Shown: positions 11,461 through 23,640 of the stretch, piece after piece
Numbering within the stretch: the stretch's first letter is position 1
Layout of the letters: every line of letters starts with the position of its first letter
Source of the DNA: Imbricaverruca yamaguchii
Taxonomy: Eukaryota; Arthropoda; Thecostraca; Neoverrucidae
DNA length: 64,000 nt
Reading direction: 5' to 3'
Assembly: GCA_034440575.1 (NCBI GenBank)
Contig: JAOTOL010001638.1
Span: 3,617,467-3,681,466, forward strand
Notes under the pieces: model-generated
The model's input: the letters and a program-made list of their open reading frames with translations, nothing else
Told to the model about the DNA's origin: nothing
Databases searched by the model: none
Position numbers and translations under genes: made by a program

Positions 11461-12420
11461 CGTCTCTTCGTGTACATTGCTCTATTTAATGAGTATATAT
11501 ATTTTCCAATAAATGATCACAACAGGCTTTCTTATCAATTTAATGCTAGCCCAACTACTTTCTTACATTGAACCTAGAGGCAGTGGTACAGAAACGCTCA
11601 AACTGGGTGGATGCCATGAGCTAGTCGCATCAAAGTGCAAACAAACAAGCCTCGATTTGCCCAGGACGTTGTCAATCACAAGGACTGCCGTCAACAGTTT
11701 GCGGTTGAGATATAGTTACCTGAATTCCATTTTGCCTATTTTATGGATTATTCAACGTCTTTCTTTCATGAAAAAGTGCAAGGATGTTAAATTATCCCTG
11801 TTGGTAGCTCAAATGAAGAATTTTCTCACATAGCTTGTCATAATAATATTTAGCACCCTGCCAGGTACCCGAACCCAGCTAACAAGAGCACCCCTGTCAC
11901 TCCTGTCACTACTGTCACTAACTGGGTCATTGTGCCATGTCCGACATACATCCAGCAAGTACTAAGGTGGAGCTCATCTAGACTGATAAAACATGATGAA
12001 ACATCCATGACTGATAAAACACAGAGGTGCGCAATGAAAAAGTTGAAATCTCACAAAAGAAAGCTGGGAGTAGTCGAGCACTCCCCCAACTAGATACCAA
12101 GTTATGACAGCTGCCCAGCGCGGCTGACTTCAACTGCATGCCTATAGCTGCGTGGTTCTTCCTTGGAAGACAAGCTGCATGTCATGTCAGGAGTAGCTAT
12201 ATGTCATCGGCGATATACCTACCGGGGGAATTCATTGCCTGTATACTGTCCGATGTGAAATGATCTGAATACATTGTCACACAGAGCTCGGCACTCGCTT
12301 TACAGATGCATGGCTTTCTGGCATATTGCACAGTTCCCTCGATTTTCCAAGTAGTAACACACTTCTGAATAATGACGCAATCCAGCAAATAAATAGCACA
12401 AATCCACAGGCTGAAGTTAA
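11461..12420. other. No gene recognised
   Basis: AT-rich sequence with a 106-codon plus-strand frame at 11513-11833 that matches no family I know. A short CTGTCACT repeat lies near 11896-11925. Confidence 0.4.
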
Positions 12421-12460
12421 AACGGCCAAAAAACCGGCCGTTGTTCTGCATATAAAAGTA
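12421..12460 (+). promoter_or_regulatory. Hairpin followed by TATAAAAG
   Basis: A 7-bp stem (12421-12427 AACGGCC with 12436-12442 GGCCGTT) is followed at 12451 by a perfect TATAAAAG. A GC-rich segment lies about 20-45 bp downstream. No clear arthropod initiator is at the expected distance, so promoter function is only possible. Confidence 0.2.
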
Positions 12461-15400
12461 CACAGAGGCGGCCGGTCGGTCCAAACGGGCCACTAAAGGC
12501 TTTGCAACTAAAAAACCTTCCGACATGAACAGGACATGCGCCGGCACCATCCATCGCTGCTGCGCACGCACTGTCAACCCAATGGCGTGCTCACATGTCG
12601 TCGGGCTTCATCCGGATCCGCCCGTGACAGCAGATGTGGAAAAACAACAAAAAATGGCCTACTCAATTGCTTTCACTTTGAAGCGACCGGCAGCTTGTTG
12701 ATGTTGCAAAGGCCGCAGAGGACGAGGTGCAACGTATGAGGTCAGCCGCATTTTCACGCATTTCTGAGCTTACGTAATATTGCATTGCTTATACTCACAG
12801 TGAACCTTGACATTCGCAGACAGGTGCCAACTGCCAACAAATAGAGAAGCTTTAATACGGATCATGCGCCAGCAAACCTTGATTTTACTGGCATCGACCA
12901 GTGTTACCGGTTTATTCTACTTCGATCAGGCTTGCGAACTCTTGGAGTTAGTTGCATGTTGCATCACAACTACATGACGTTATTCCCAATCATATTTTCC
13001 CAATTCAAACATGATAATTGATCTCAAATCCCGTCTTGTCCCAATTCCCGCATTGCATTGAGTAAGTTGAAGCTTGAGAAAGCTTCAGCCCTCGTCAACT
13101 AGACGGTTTTTAGCTTGTCATATCGTCATACCGTACCTCAAATTTAGTACGATACCGCTGTTAAAGTGCGAGGAATGCATGCTATGTGTGCTCTTCATAA
13201 GTCGATGCTGTGAATTTCTTTCATGGGAGCTTCAAATTCTGACGATATTAGTTTCATATGTATTCAGTAGCTGCTTAATGCCCACAAGAATCTTATTATT
13301 GGATAACTAGAAATTAATGATGCGTTATGGTCAGTTCAGAATTGGTTCATCTACGAACCGTGAATATTTGGAGTCATTGAACGTGATATAGCTACGTAGC
13401 CTGCACAAAGATAAATATTGACTCAGGAATGTACAATTTAGCACGGACGTTCTGGTTACAATAGCCATTTTGGTTGTATCATATAGAAATAACGACACAA
13501 GAACATCAAGGCGGTATGAACTATGCTATGAAAGATCGGCGATTTGCATGGGCACGACATTCGTTCTCTTCGAACATGGAAAGTCACTTCTAAAAGTATG
13601 TCTCTTAAAGCATGTCATCATATGTAAGTATTCGGGGCTATGTGCTCATTAAACCGATTTATCGTACCAATTCCTGGAAATTATTGTAGACGAATAACCA
13701 AAAACAGTTCGTCCAACACTCATTTTCTGCACCAATTTTTGCTTCTTCAAACCCGAAAGAATTTGAATCTGACTTCGAATTCTTCAAATTTGAACGAAAA
13801 CAAGGGAAGATCTACCTTCCTGCGTTTTCTTTCGAAAAGCGGCCATCGCGCGGCCTCCGTCTTGCTATTTGTTTCGCCGTGTGTTTTGCGGAGCTGATGC
13901 TAGAGGTGGATCAATAATGGTGAGGATTTGTGCTTAGTTACTTTACAAGGTATATAGCAGGTGTATATTAGTAGGTGTATAGATTTTCACCGTGGACAAG
14001 TTGTGCATGTGCTGCTGATGATGTTTAGCTTTAGTGCGCAGACGTATAATGCTGGCAACTCTCTGCCATGTTGACTCACCTTAGCAAACCAATTTCATGC
14101 ATGATTATGTCATCATGCCCGGTCAGCATGGCGCAGCCACGATGGCATCAAGGGGGAAAATGTGTAGGACTAATGTATTATGTAGATAACAACCAACATC
14201 AATGACAAAGACTATGCGGTCAGGTTGAGAACAATGCGCCCATTCTCCACCGCTTAGTTGAGTTACTGTATCACAGGTTTGCAAAAGAATGTAAGTGTCA
14301 CGGCCATGATGGCATGAGGCTAAAATGATAGCCTTGCAGGCCTGCTAGCCGATTGCAAGTGATGACTGCTGCCAACGCCATCAGACAAGTAGCAGGGGCA
14401 GATCCAGGTAGCCAGATTTGAGTGTTTGTGGATAGAACGATTACTACCAATGTTTTTATCATTGGATTTGGATATCTTTAAACTTGACCTTCAGCTGAAG
14501 GCAGTATTTTGGACATGCAATGCTTCTGGGTTTCTGCAAATCATAAATAGATGTTAATTTTACTTTAAATTGGGCCGTCTGAAGGGGAGGAGCATGTCCC
14601 ACTTGGCTGGGCTTTGCTCGCTCTGGATCCACTACTGGCAACAAGTGCACTGTGTGCTACAAGACCAACATTACAAGAGGAACACGGGTGTCAATTTGTG
14701 AAATTGATTGGGGGCAAATTGATGCTTTTGGTGGCATTTTCTCCGGAGAGAGACGCCATCGGCCGACGACAAACTCGTCCAGCGGAGGAGGTGCACCCGA
14801 GCGTATCGGAAAAGCGCCTCCATAGAATGAAATGGTTCCGCTTCGGTCTGACTGGGAGCCAAATGAATTGTGGGCGCAGGTAAATGGTTGAGGGTCAGTT
14901 GCCATTCTTATCGCATACAAAGTGACACCTCTGAGGGAAGAAAGTAGTGCATTCTTTCGGATCGAGACACCTTAAGTTATATAACTAAGTTTTAAGTGAT
15001 TATATACACTGAACAATGATAATATATGCCATAAATGGTGTAGTACTTCACCTCTGAGCACGATTATGGTGTCGGGGAACGCCATATATGTCGCAAACAT
15101 AGACATGAATGTCACTTTTAGTATAATTTTTTTCAACTTCGTTTTGGTACGAAAATGCCGCTTAGTTAATCACAAATGCTGCATGAACTGGTTCTAGGAC
15201 ACGACTTGAAGTGCAAACTGATGTGTAACGGCACACCTGAATATTCATACAAAGAATAAAATACTTCACTTAGGTACTGTTTCCGAAGCCTCTATTTCAG
15301 CGTGAATAAACATTGTCAACGCACCTACAAATATGTTTGAATATACCTTGCCATTGACACTAAATATCCGAAGCTTGTGTGAGGTGACATTAGTGAGAAC

Positions 15401-15480
15401 GAAGTGCGAATTATATTACCCAGACAGTCATTATATCAGTGTAGTAAAATAACACTAAGTATGAGGTTGACAGATTCACT
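12461..15480. other. No gene recognised
   Basis: Long AT-rich stretch without a recognised feature. A perfect 12-bp palindrome TTCAAATTTGAA lies near 13784. The frames at 13640-13897 and 14614-14883 show no known domain. Confidence 0.4.
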
Positions 15481-15761
15481 TCTTCACCTTGCAATACAAA
15501 AAAAGTTACTTTTACATAGGTACTTTACTTAGGAATTTAGGTAAGTTCCGCATGCACGTTTTTCTTGTCGAGTATATTTACGTACGTGGACAGTTCTCGA
15601 TCAAGGTTTTGAAGGCTGGATGGAGATATACACGAATATCACCCAATACATGTTTTCGTAACTCTCTTTCATGTCCTAGAACTGAACGTCAATCGACATT
15701 AGCTTTAATTTTTCCCAGCAACACGATGCAAGGGATCACGGAACATGATTTTACACGCACA

Positions 15762-15762
<1 letters not shown>

Positions 15763-15858
<96 letters not shown>

Positions 15859-15915
15859 GCATGTATGCATATACATATATATATATATATACATATATGC
15901 AGATATATGCATATG

Positions 15916-16008
<93 letters not shown>

Positions 16009-16050
16009 TTGTGTGTACGTGTGTGTGTGTGTGCCTCTGTGTGTGCATGT
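15763..16050. repeat. Compound microsatellite (AC)n-(AT)n-(GT)n
   Basis: About 80 bp of pure AC is followed by about 165 bp of AT/GTATAT with a few GC interruptions, then a GT-rich tail to about 16050. AC on one side and GT on the other make the whole block self-complementary, so it can form a large cruciform. All open frames here (histidine-threonine, tyrosine-isoleucine, cysteine-valine dipeptides) are artefacts. Confidence 0.97.
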
Positions 16051-16149
16051 GGTGTGCATCCATTCAATTCATTTAGAGTCGCTAATTTTGAATTTAATCC
16101 ATATTTCATGGGCCATCCTTGAGTATCTAGTTCAACAGACCCTCGCCAT

Positions 16150-16692
16150 CTTGAGAGAGACTCCACCACCCTGCCTGGGGCGCCGGCAGGTCCTCGGAGC
16201 CGGCGCGAATCAGCCGACGTCCGCTGCACGCGGGCCCAACGGCTCGCGTCGCTCCAGCGGCTGCGGCGGAGGCGCCCCGGCCGCCCCGGGCTGCGCAGGC
16301 GAGGCGCAAGTGCGCTGCCGGCTCCCGCTCCCGGCTTCACTCACCGTCGCACGCCACCGGCGCAAGCTAATGACGTCATTTACAACTGCATTCGAAACTC
16401 CCGGCTCGCCTCGCACGGGATTAGGCGCGTCGCTTAAACGCAGAATGTGATGGCGGCGGTGAGGGCGGCGGCGGCGGCGTCGGCGGCGGCGGCGGCGGAG
16501 AGACATGCCCTCGACATATCGCCACCGCGAGATCATTGTCTAGAGCCAGATGTGGAACTAGTCAGGCGTGCTGGCGTGCAGTGTTTTTCTGCGGCCGAGG
16601 TTCGACCATCTGTCGCCGGTCGGCACGTGTGCCAATCGCCCAGTCACGACCTGGCGGCACAAACCCACGGCGCCGCCGTTGGCCTCGGCCGG
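16150..16692 (+). promoter_or_regulatory. CpG-rich block with CRE palindrome and CGG run
   Basis: High CpG content. A perfect CRE/ATF palindrome TGACGTCA sits at 16371-16378 inside the 12-bp palindrome AATGACGTCATT. A CGG-rich run follows at 16450-16499. The run begins as ATGGCGGCGGTGAGG, which is both a YY1-like ATGGCGGC motif and an ATG followed by a GTGAGG donor-like word. A frame from 16450 would begin M-A-A-V then polyalanine, which I treat as a product of the trinucleotide run. Island-type promoter is the best guess. Confidence 0.4.
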
Positions 16693-17106
16693 CACAGTGT
16701 GGGCTCTGGGGGTGGCACATCCGTCACGGTGTGGGCTCTGAGGGTGGCACATCCGTCGCAGGATGGGCTCTAAGGGTGACACATCCGTCACAGGTGGCAC
16801 ATCAGTCACAGTACGGGTTCTGAGGTCAGTACATCCGTCACAGTGGGGGCTCTGAGGGCAGCACAGCCGTCACAGTGTTGGCTCTAAGAGCAGTACATCT
16901 GTCACAGTGTAGGTTCTGAGGACAGTGAAGCCGTCACAGAGTGGGCTTTGAGGGTGGCACATCCGTCACAGTGTGGGCTTTAGATGTGCCGCATCAGTCA
17001 CAATGTGGTATCTGAGGGCGCCACATCCGTCACAGTATGGGCCCTGATGGTAGCCAACCCGTCACAATGCTAACTTGAAGGGCAACACAACTGTCGCAGT
17101 GGGCTC
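16693..17106. repeat. 32-bp minisatellite
   Basis: About 13 degenerate copies of a 32-bp unit of the form CACAGTGTGGGCTCTGAGGG followed by TGGCACATCCGT. One copy near 16793 is shortened to 18 bp. Since 32 is not a multiple of three, the frame rotates between copies, which argues against coding. Confidence 0.93.
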
Positions 17107-18420
17107 AACAAGGACGTACGAGCCTCTTACAAGTAGTCATTGAATTGTCTTCTTAAGTTGATCTTCCCACGGAAATTCCATATAAGTGCGTTGCATGAAA
17201 TGTACGCCACAGGCGGTGTAAGTCTAAAATACAGTAGTGCAGCCAGCCGGGAGCTACCGTCCACTGCAGGGTGAACAATGAGCACTGTCCGTTCTAGCCA
17301 AGGTCGGTCCAATGGTTTTTCAACATGACAAGCGCCACAGCTGTCGCGAGATGTCTCCTTCAGCGGGGGTGAGTGCTACTGTGCTAGGTGAGTGCTGGTA
17401 TATGCCCCGGTCTACCTTTCCTTAGTGATTTTCAAATGCTTCGTATGTCCACTAAGCTTTGGCTCAATGTACGAGGAAGCATTTCTGTGTAGGTATGTGC
17501 TCCCAGCATAAGGACCAGTACTGGCAAGGGCAAGTGTTAAATGTGAGGCGCAGTCCAATCTCCGTGTATGTAAACTATCAGTGCGTTGCCTTCAGTGTGT
17601 GTACAGCTATGCACCTTCTAGCACGTGCGCAAATCTAAAATGATCCTAGATGTGATGCATTCAGCAAGTTGCATTGCTGAAGGTAAAAATAAAAAGCGTC
17701 ATTTCTGCCTATGACCGAACTCAAGGGCTATGAGTGTACCGATTATTTCAGTTATTTGCTACGCGGGTCCAGTGCCCAGCGCCGGCCGCGCCGGTCACAT
17801 GACGGTCAGAATGTATGACGAGCTGCCAGAGTAAGGAAATTTCGCTGCGTAGTTCTTTTCTTGAACACAGACAACTCCCTCTGACTTCGCCCTCTCTCGT
17901 AGCAAAATGAATGCTTGGCTTGCCGTAGGATGAAAATGATAGTGGCAAAGAACAGAACGAGCTAATCAAATGTGCAAAAGAAATGCTCCTTGGCCGGTTC
18001 TCACCATTGACAAAAAGCGGAGCTCATTTGTCTTCTTACATCTCGTGGATTTTCACACATTAAGGGGTTTTTACGTCTTTCAGTCATATTTAAAGCACAA
18101 ACCTCAACTTAGCCTGGGTCGACTCATCGCAAGGTTGATTTCATAGAAGATGGAAGAGGTTGTCAAAAGCTATGAGCATCTGACTGTTAGCTTGTTCTTT
18201 TTGGGCCCGTTCCAAAATCAAGGTGAGATGGATTATCCTTTCGTGCAAAATACAGCTGGAAATGTGGTGATACTAATGGCAAGGTTGCCCTAGCGCCAAG
18301 GTAAAATGAATGCTGCAGAAGCGGTTTTGGATCCTTAGACGTTTAGTGATTTTAACATCTTTATGAATGTCACACGGCGGGCTGTTGTGTAATAATAAAA
18401 AAGGCATTTAACAAGTTCTG
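17107..18420. other. No gene recognised
   Basis: Mixed unique-looking DNA with no supported gene. The short minus-strand frames at 17127-17312 and 17748-17969 have no recognisable domains. Confidence 0.4.
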
Positions 18421-18455
18421 TCAGTTCAACCAGTTCAACCAGTTCAACCAGTTCC
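18421..18455. repeat. 10-bp tandem repeat
   Basis: Three to four copies of CAGTTCAAC(C). Confidence 0.85.
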
Positions 18456-18599
18456 TGGTATTTTCAGATTACCGCATTAAGTAAGGCGATGACGAAAGTA
18501 GTGCAGAAATAGACATCTGGGACATAGGGTTGTGTGGAGCGCCATGAGTGGGTGCGCTTTTATGTTCACATATATGCTCAGGTTATATTTCTATCGCCA

Positions 18600-18972
18600 C
18601 TCCGATGTGTCCAGGTGCACGCTTCGCTTCGCTCGCGGCATCACTGCGACACGATGGCCCCCTGCTGTCGACACACGGCCGGCGGAGAGGCGGTGGACGC
18701 GATGGCCCGGCAGCTCTGGCGACTCGACACACAGCGACCGCCGCTCCCCCCCCCCCCCCTCTTCTCCCCCCGCCGTCGTGCTCGACGCCGACCGACTGTC
18801 GGTCGGCTCACAAAGGCTTACAATTGGCCCATCGTAGCAATTACTATAGATCATTGAAAAAGTTTCCGCTCGCCTGGCGACGTGATCCCGGCATCTGCGG
18901 TGTTCTCAGCCGGCGGGCACGGCCGCTGACGCCACTCTCCGGGGACGGACGAGCCGAAACGGCTGCTGGGAG
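18600..18972. other. GC-rich block with C-tract
   Basis: CpG-rich block containing a long C-tract around 18745-18759 followed by CCCCCC near 18766-18771. The G-rich complement could form G-quadruplex. It may be an island-type regulatory region, with no defined core promoter. Confidence 0.35.
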
Positions 18973-19625
18973 CGGACGGACGGACGGACGGACGTACAGA
19001 CGGACGGACGGACGGTCAAAGGAACTGGAGGACGGACGGACGGACGGACGGACGGGCGGACGGACGGACGGACGGACGGACGGACGGACGGACGGTCAGA
19101 GGAACTGGCGGACGGACGGACGGACGGACGGACGGACGGACGGACGGACGGACGGACGGACGGACGGACGGACGGACGGACGGACGGACGGACGGACGGC
19201 CAGGGGGAAGGCCAGTCAGAGGAACTGGCGGACGAACGGACGGCTGGTCAGATTAATTGGCGAACGAACGGACGGACGGACAGGTAGAGGTTCGCTAGGA
19301 CGGACCGACGGATGAACAGGCAGAGCCACGCTCGGACGAATGGACGGACAGGCAGACAAAAAAATTGGACGCATAGACAAGTAGTCACAAGGGCAGATGA
19401 CCAGACAGATGAGCAAACGACACAGACGAACAGAGGGACAGAGGGATACACAGAAGGACACAGGCAGACAGACAGACAGACAGACATATGGACAGAAATG
19501 CGGATGGACAAACGGACAGACTGGCAGACGGACGGACGGAAGTGCTAACGTTTAGATGGACTTCACAGATGGATGGACGAACAAATGGTCTGATGAACAG
19601 ACGGACGGATATAAGGTCGGACGAT
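18973..19625. repeat. CGGA tetranucleotide satellite
   Basis: Runs of CGGA are punctuated by a recurring GGTCAGAGGAACTGG-type spacer near 19015, 19094 and 19214. From about 19250 the units decay into CAGA/TGGA variants, and (CAGA)n occurs near 19465-19490. The 255-codon frame starting at 18548 is mostly an Asp-Gly-Arg-Thr repeat translated from this array and is not a supported gene. Confidence 0.95.
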
Positions 19626-20120
19626 GGATCATCACGCACCAATGAGGTCGATGATCACTCACTCTGATGAACCTACACTAAACAAGAAGGTGTATTAAGT
19701 GTAGAATAAAATGCACTAGTGTGGTAGCATCCGTGGTAATGCAAAATCGTGCTTCATTTATTTGGCTACAAAACTATTTCGACTTGTTCTCCGTTGATTT
19801 ATGTGACATAAATCATAAATCAACGGATATTTAAGACTTATAAATACTTTTGTCCACTTACTGTCCATTTGAATCCCTATAATTTATTCAATTAGTGAAT
19901 GCTATTTATGCCATACGATAAAGTTGACATCGTGACGATCCTCTTTGTCACGCTTCTGTTCTCTTGTATTTCATCATCGAATAGCCAATGACGCCAATGC
20001 AATATATCAACATAAGAAGAGGCGTGTTTTATTCAGGAATGGCGATATTACATTTCACTTCCTTGACAATCTTTACTTTCCAGTGACCACCCAATAAGTT
20101 TGATGCCGGCAGTATACAGG
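19626..20120. other. No gene recognised
   Basis: AT-rich sequence. ATAAATCAACGGATATT near 19810-19830 partly repeats the GTTGATTTATG upstream in inverted form. Nothing else stands out. Confidence 0.35.
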
Positions 20121-20440
20121 CGGGCCCATGCACCGCGGGGTAGATGGTCACTTGCTCACCTGGTCACCACGTGACGATTATCCGGTCAGGCTGGCCGTGT
20201 ACTGTCAGGCCCGTCACCTCGGGGTAGATGGTCACTTGCTCACATGGTCACCACGTGACGATTATCCGGTCAGGCTGGCCGTGTACTGTCGGGCCCGTCA
20301 CCTCGGGGTAGATGGTCACTTGCTCACCTGGTCACCACGTGACGATTATCCGGTCAGGCTGGCCGTGTACTGTCGGGCCCGTCACCTCGGGGTAGATGTT
20401 CACTTGCTCACCTGGTCACCACGTGACCATTATCCGGTCA
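20121..20440. repeat. 84-bp tandem array carrying E-boxes
   Basis: About 3.8 nearly identical copies of an 84-bp unit. GGGGTAGATG recurs at 20137, 20221, 20305 and 20389, exactly 84 bp apart. Each unit has GGTCACCACGTGAC, placing a CACGTG E-box at 20168, 20252, 20336 and 20420. High identity suggests recent duplication. The 28-codon period keeps one plus-strand frame (20128-20475) open. No protein family matches, and I regard it as incidental. Confidence 0.96.
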
Positions 20441-21040
20441 CATGTGGTTTTGGTGTTGCTGCCGCACAAAGCTAGCCAAAGCCTGCCTGCCGCATAGCAC
20501 GCTCGGCCACGTTCTGCACGGCACCGCACCCAATCTCGGTCGGTACTAGTGCCGACACCATGTCTCCCACTCCCTCTAGGTGTAAACTGTTCCAGTTTGT
20601 ACACTATTTACCATTGCAATTACGTTGATTCACACAAGATCATGTTCGAAGGCAAGCAAAACACAGCCTTAGGTATTATGGTGTTGAAGTGACAATTTTC
20701 TTGGAATGGTTTAGGCTGTCATACTGATACGAAAATGCGAATGTGTCACCAAACTTTTCATCAATTTTGAAGGTTATGTAGATTGGTGGAGAATCAGTAT
20801 TGTTTGTAGTACAGCTGGACGCTAGCCTTCAAGCGGCAGAGCCTGGGATGCCTGAAGCGTCCTCTAATTAATTTTTATTTTTCGCAACTGCAGTATCGTC
20901 TGTTTGGAACACCGACTTTGGAATGTGTCACAGCGGCTTTGGTGCTGATCTTCCGCCTGTGATCAGTTGGCCGCCTTTTCGTGTTCTTGCATCTTCGATA
21001 AAAAGGAGTAGGTAATAGAGTCGACGAAAATAGCATAGGA
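20441..21040. other. No gene recognised
   Basis: Unique-looking sequence. No coding, RNA or mobile signal is supported. Confidence 0.35.
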
Positions 21041-21148
21041 GGTGATCGCTGGATACAACATACGGTGTGCCAGCGAGATGACCGCTGGATGCAACATACG
21101 GTTTGCCAGCGAGATGACCGCTGGATACAGCATGTAGGGTGGCAAACG
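21041..21148. repeat. 36-bp tandem repeat, three copies
   Basis: Units start at 21041, 21077 and 21113, built on GATGACCGCTGGATACAACA followed by TACGGTGTGCCAGCGA. The 36-bp period keeps several minus-strand frames open with a SSGHLAG/VISLA-like peptide repeat that I do not recognise. Confidence 0.95.
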
Positions 21149-21817
21149 AACGAGCCGTGAGCATAGACAATGTTGCAGACAATGTGTGTTGAGCTAGCAA
21201 GGCTGACAAATGAGGTACGTGCGCCATGGGATGGTTTGGGCACGTCTGTAAGTGACAGTAGTCGACAACGCATCACTCACCATAAATGGCAGTTCAAGCA
21301 TCTTCGTGCAATCCTCGGCGCGATGCCATCAGCATGACAATGCAAGAAGAAAAGGCTGCAAATTAGCATAACCAGCGAATCAGCATAATATTATATGTAT
21401 TCATCGGCGAATGAGGCTACTTTGAAATTTCTCGCAACGACGTGCGGAAGTTGGTGTTGTCAAACAAAACCGAAATAGACGCTGCGAATCCTGCTTTGCT
21501 TTGCAGCTATCCGAGGAATAGCTTCGGTGCAATTAATTGTGAGGCTTGGCACTCAGCATTTGTATTTCATAGAAGTGGCGGATGAATATTTCGGAGCGGA
21601 GATGCAAGTACATAACAAAAGGTACACATATTTCCACATAGTTCCACCGGCGTTTAGATCCTGCACTTACAGTGTTAACCGTGGATCTTGCCGAACACCG
21701 TAGGGAGGAACGGGTGGAACGAAGAGGCAGACACAAGAACTAGGAAATGGATCAACTTCTGAATATACGGGTGTATGGATGAATGGAGGAGTGTCATGTC
21801 TGTGGTATCGGTGAATA
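21149..21817. other. No gene recognised
   Basis: Unique-looking sequence with no supported feature. Confidence 0.35.
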
Positions 21818-21921
21818 GTTTGTTGACAGTAGAACTCAGTAAAGTTTGTCGACAGTAAAGCTCAGAAATGTTTGTCGATAATATAATTCAGCAGAGCTTA
21901 TCGACAGTGCAGGTCAGTTTA
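21818..21921. repeat. 26-bp tandem repeat, four copies
   Basis: Copies start at 21818, 21844, 21870 and 21896 with the form GTTTGTCGACAGTAAAGCTC followed by AGTAAA-like ends. Confidence 0.93.
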
Positions 21922-22600
21922 AATTCCGTAGCTGAAGTAGCGTTGGCCGGCCAAATCGATAACTTCAGTTATGAGGGGGAGAAGGCCATGTCGTTTCATT
22001 GTCATCCAGACAGGCACAAGTATCAGCATGGAAGATCACAAAGACGGTCTGGTCATAATCATCCAGCCTGTCTGGCGTATGCTACCTTGAGAGATTCGTA
22101 TCTTCCCTGTAAATAAACGTTGATCGTCCAGGAAGCAATTTGTCAGACGGCAAGCTTCATCGACAAACTGCTGTCGGCTCTATTCACCAAGTTAAGCCCA
22201 TCAGCACCTCCATGAAATTGCCACACGTCCGGTTTTGTCTCACCGATCAAAAAGTTCATAAAGCATTAGGATGTCACTCAATCGATGAGAAACTCTACAG
22301 AGTACATTGCACGCCCATCAGGCTTCACTCTAGGATCGTTGTGTCAAAATCCGGCGAGAAATTGCACATGATTTTAAGTAAGGCAAGCTGAACGCATTAA
22401 AATGAGAGAAATAAGACAACTTGGCCAAGGATGTATGCACAGGAAAACAACGCGTTTATTTTCACTACACATTCCACTTTCAATCAACTTAAAATGATCC
22501 CTAGTAACACATGCATCCTGCAATCATGCAACCATCTCCCAGCACCAGACGATCGCTACGCATCTGTGCGTACTGTTCAGTGTACCGGGCGTATGTACGC
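21922..22600. other. No gene recognised
   Basis: Unique-looking sequence. The short frames at 21868-22116 and 22140-22391 match no known family. Confidence 0.35.
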
Positions 22601-23000
22601 CCCATAGCCGAGCTCTGCTCGCGCGCCTGAGCTGGCTCGAGCACGCCGCTCAGATGAAGTGATCCTCTGTGGGGGGGGGGGGGGGGGCGGAGCCGGGCGC
22701 GCCGACACCCGCCACACGCTGCCGGCGCTGATTTTATTAGCCTGCGTCGCGTTATGAGTCGACCGTCGGAGCGGCGCTGGCGACGATAATTGCACGTACG
22801 GCGTCAAACGCGCCACGTGCCACGCCCGTGGCGCCATTGTGCGCCACGTGCTGGTGCCAGACGGCGCGCGGGCCACGTGCGCGGTGCGGGTCACGCACCG
22901 GCTGACTCAAGTCGGCTAATAAGCGCGTCCGATGTCTCCTAACGCGACGTGTCATTGCGTTGTGGCTGGCGAGGGTGTTGCGCGTCCGCGAGCGCGGGTG
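22600..23000. promoter_or_regulatory. CpG-rich block with three CACGTG E-boxes
   Basis: CpG-rich block with three CCACGTGC sites: CACGTG at 22814-22819, 22845-22850 and 22874-22879. They are spaced 31 and 29 bp apart, about three helical turns. Such sites bind bHLH factors (Myc/Max, USF, CLOCK families). The regular spacing suggests a regulatory module, but no transcription start signal or exon is recognised. Confidence 0.4.
22671..22687. repeat. G17 homopolymer
   Basis: Seventeen consecutive G within a CpG-rich block. It is a candidate G-quadruplex and a likely length-polymorphic or error-prone site. Confidence 0.95.
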
Positions 23001-23640
23001 TGTGCGTGTGTGTGGGTTCGTTTCTGCTGGAAACGCCAATGGTAACATGCTGTTCTTCAATGCAAGATGCGCGCTTGATCCCGCTTCACGAAACCTGATT
23101 GTGAGAGTAACTGTAGTCTAATTGTGGGTGCTGCAACGTACATAGCATGCAATCTCGCACCAATAGCTTTTGTTAAGCAGAACAAACATGTCCGTCGGAG
23201 TTGAAAACTTACACCTTTATCCCGATGTGCATCGCTACGTGAGATGCTACCATGGATTTGTACTAACACCGACAAGGATCGGCTTATCGCTGGAAGGATT
23301 TGCTTTTAAGGGAATTCATTTCCTTCCTGTAGCTCATAAATGCTGGAGTGTGCGGTTCGCTTTTGGAGCAGCCATGCGGTTACTGAAATCGTCATCAAAC
23401 GTCAAAAGCAAACAAAGACGATTAAGGGATATGTTTGTCAGTCATGAAAGCCTTCTTAGTGTTTCAAGCCTGTGTCCTTTCATCTATTCTGTGCATGCGT
23501 CTGTAGCGACATTCCCAATCGTGACAATTGCAAACGTTTTCAAAATTTATAATGAGCGCGTGCCTGGAGAGTCGCAGAAGCCGGCCGAAGTCGAGAGTCA
23601 ACAGAACACTTTTCATTTCATCTAAGCCCCCACTCGCTCA
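23001..23640. other. Unrecognised open frame in AT-rich DNA
   Basis: A plus-strand frame of 151 codons spans 23170-23625. It is notable because it lies in AT-rich, non-repetitive sequence where stop codons should be common. It shows no signal peptide, clear membrane segment or motif I recognise, and its composition is unremarkable. It might be an exon or chance. I do not call it a gene. Confidence 0.2.

Noticed and set aside
18548..19315. 255-codon frame with Asp-Gly-Arg-Thr repeats
   Set aside because: Most of it is translation of the CGGA tetranucleotide array.
20128..20475. 115-codon frame with a 28-residue repeat
   Set aside because: Explained by the 84-bp tandem array; no family match and no start or splice support.
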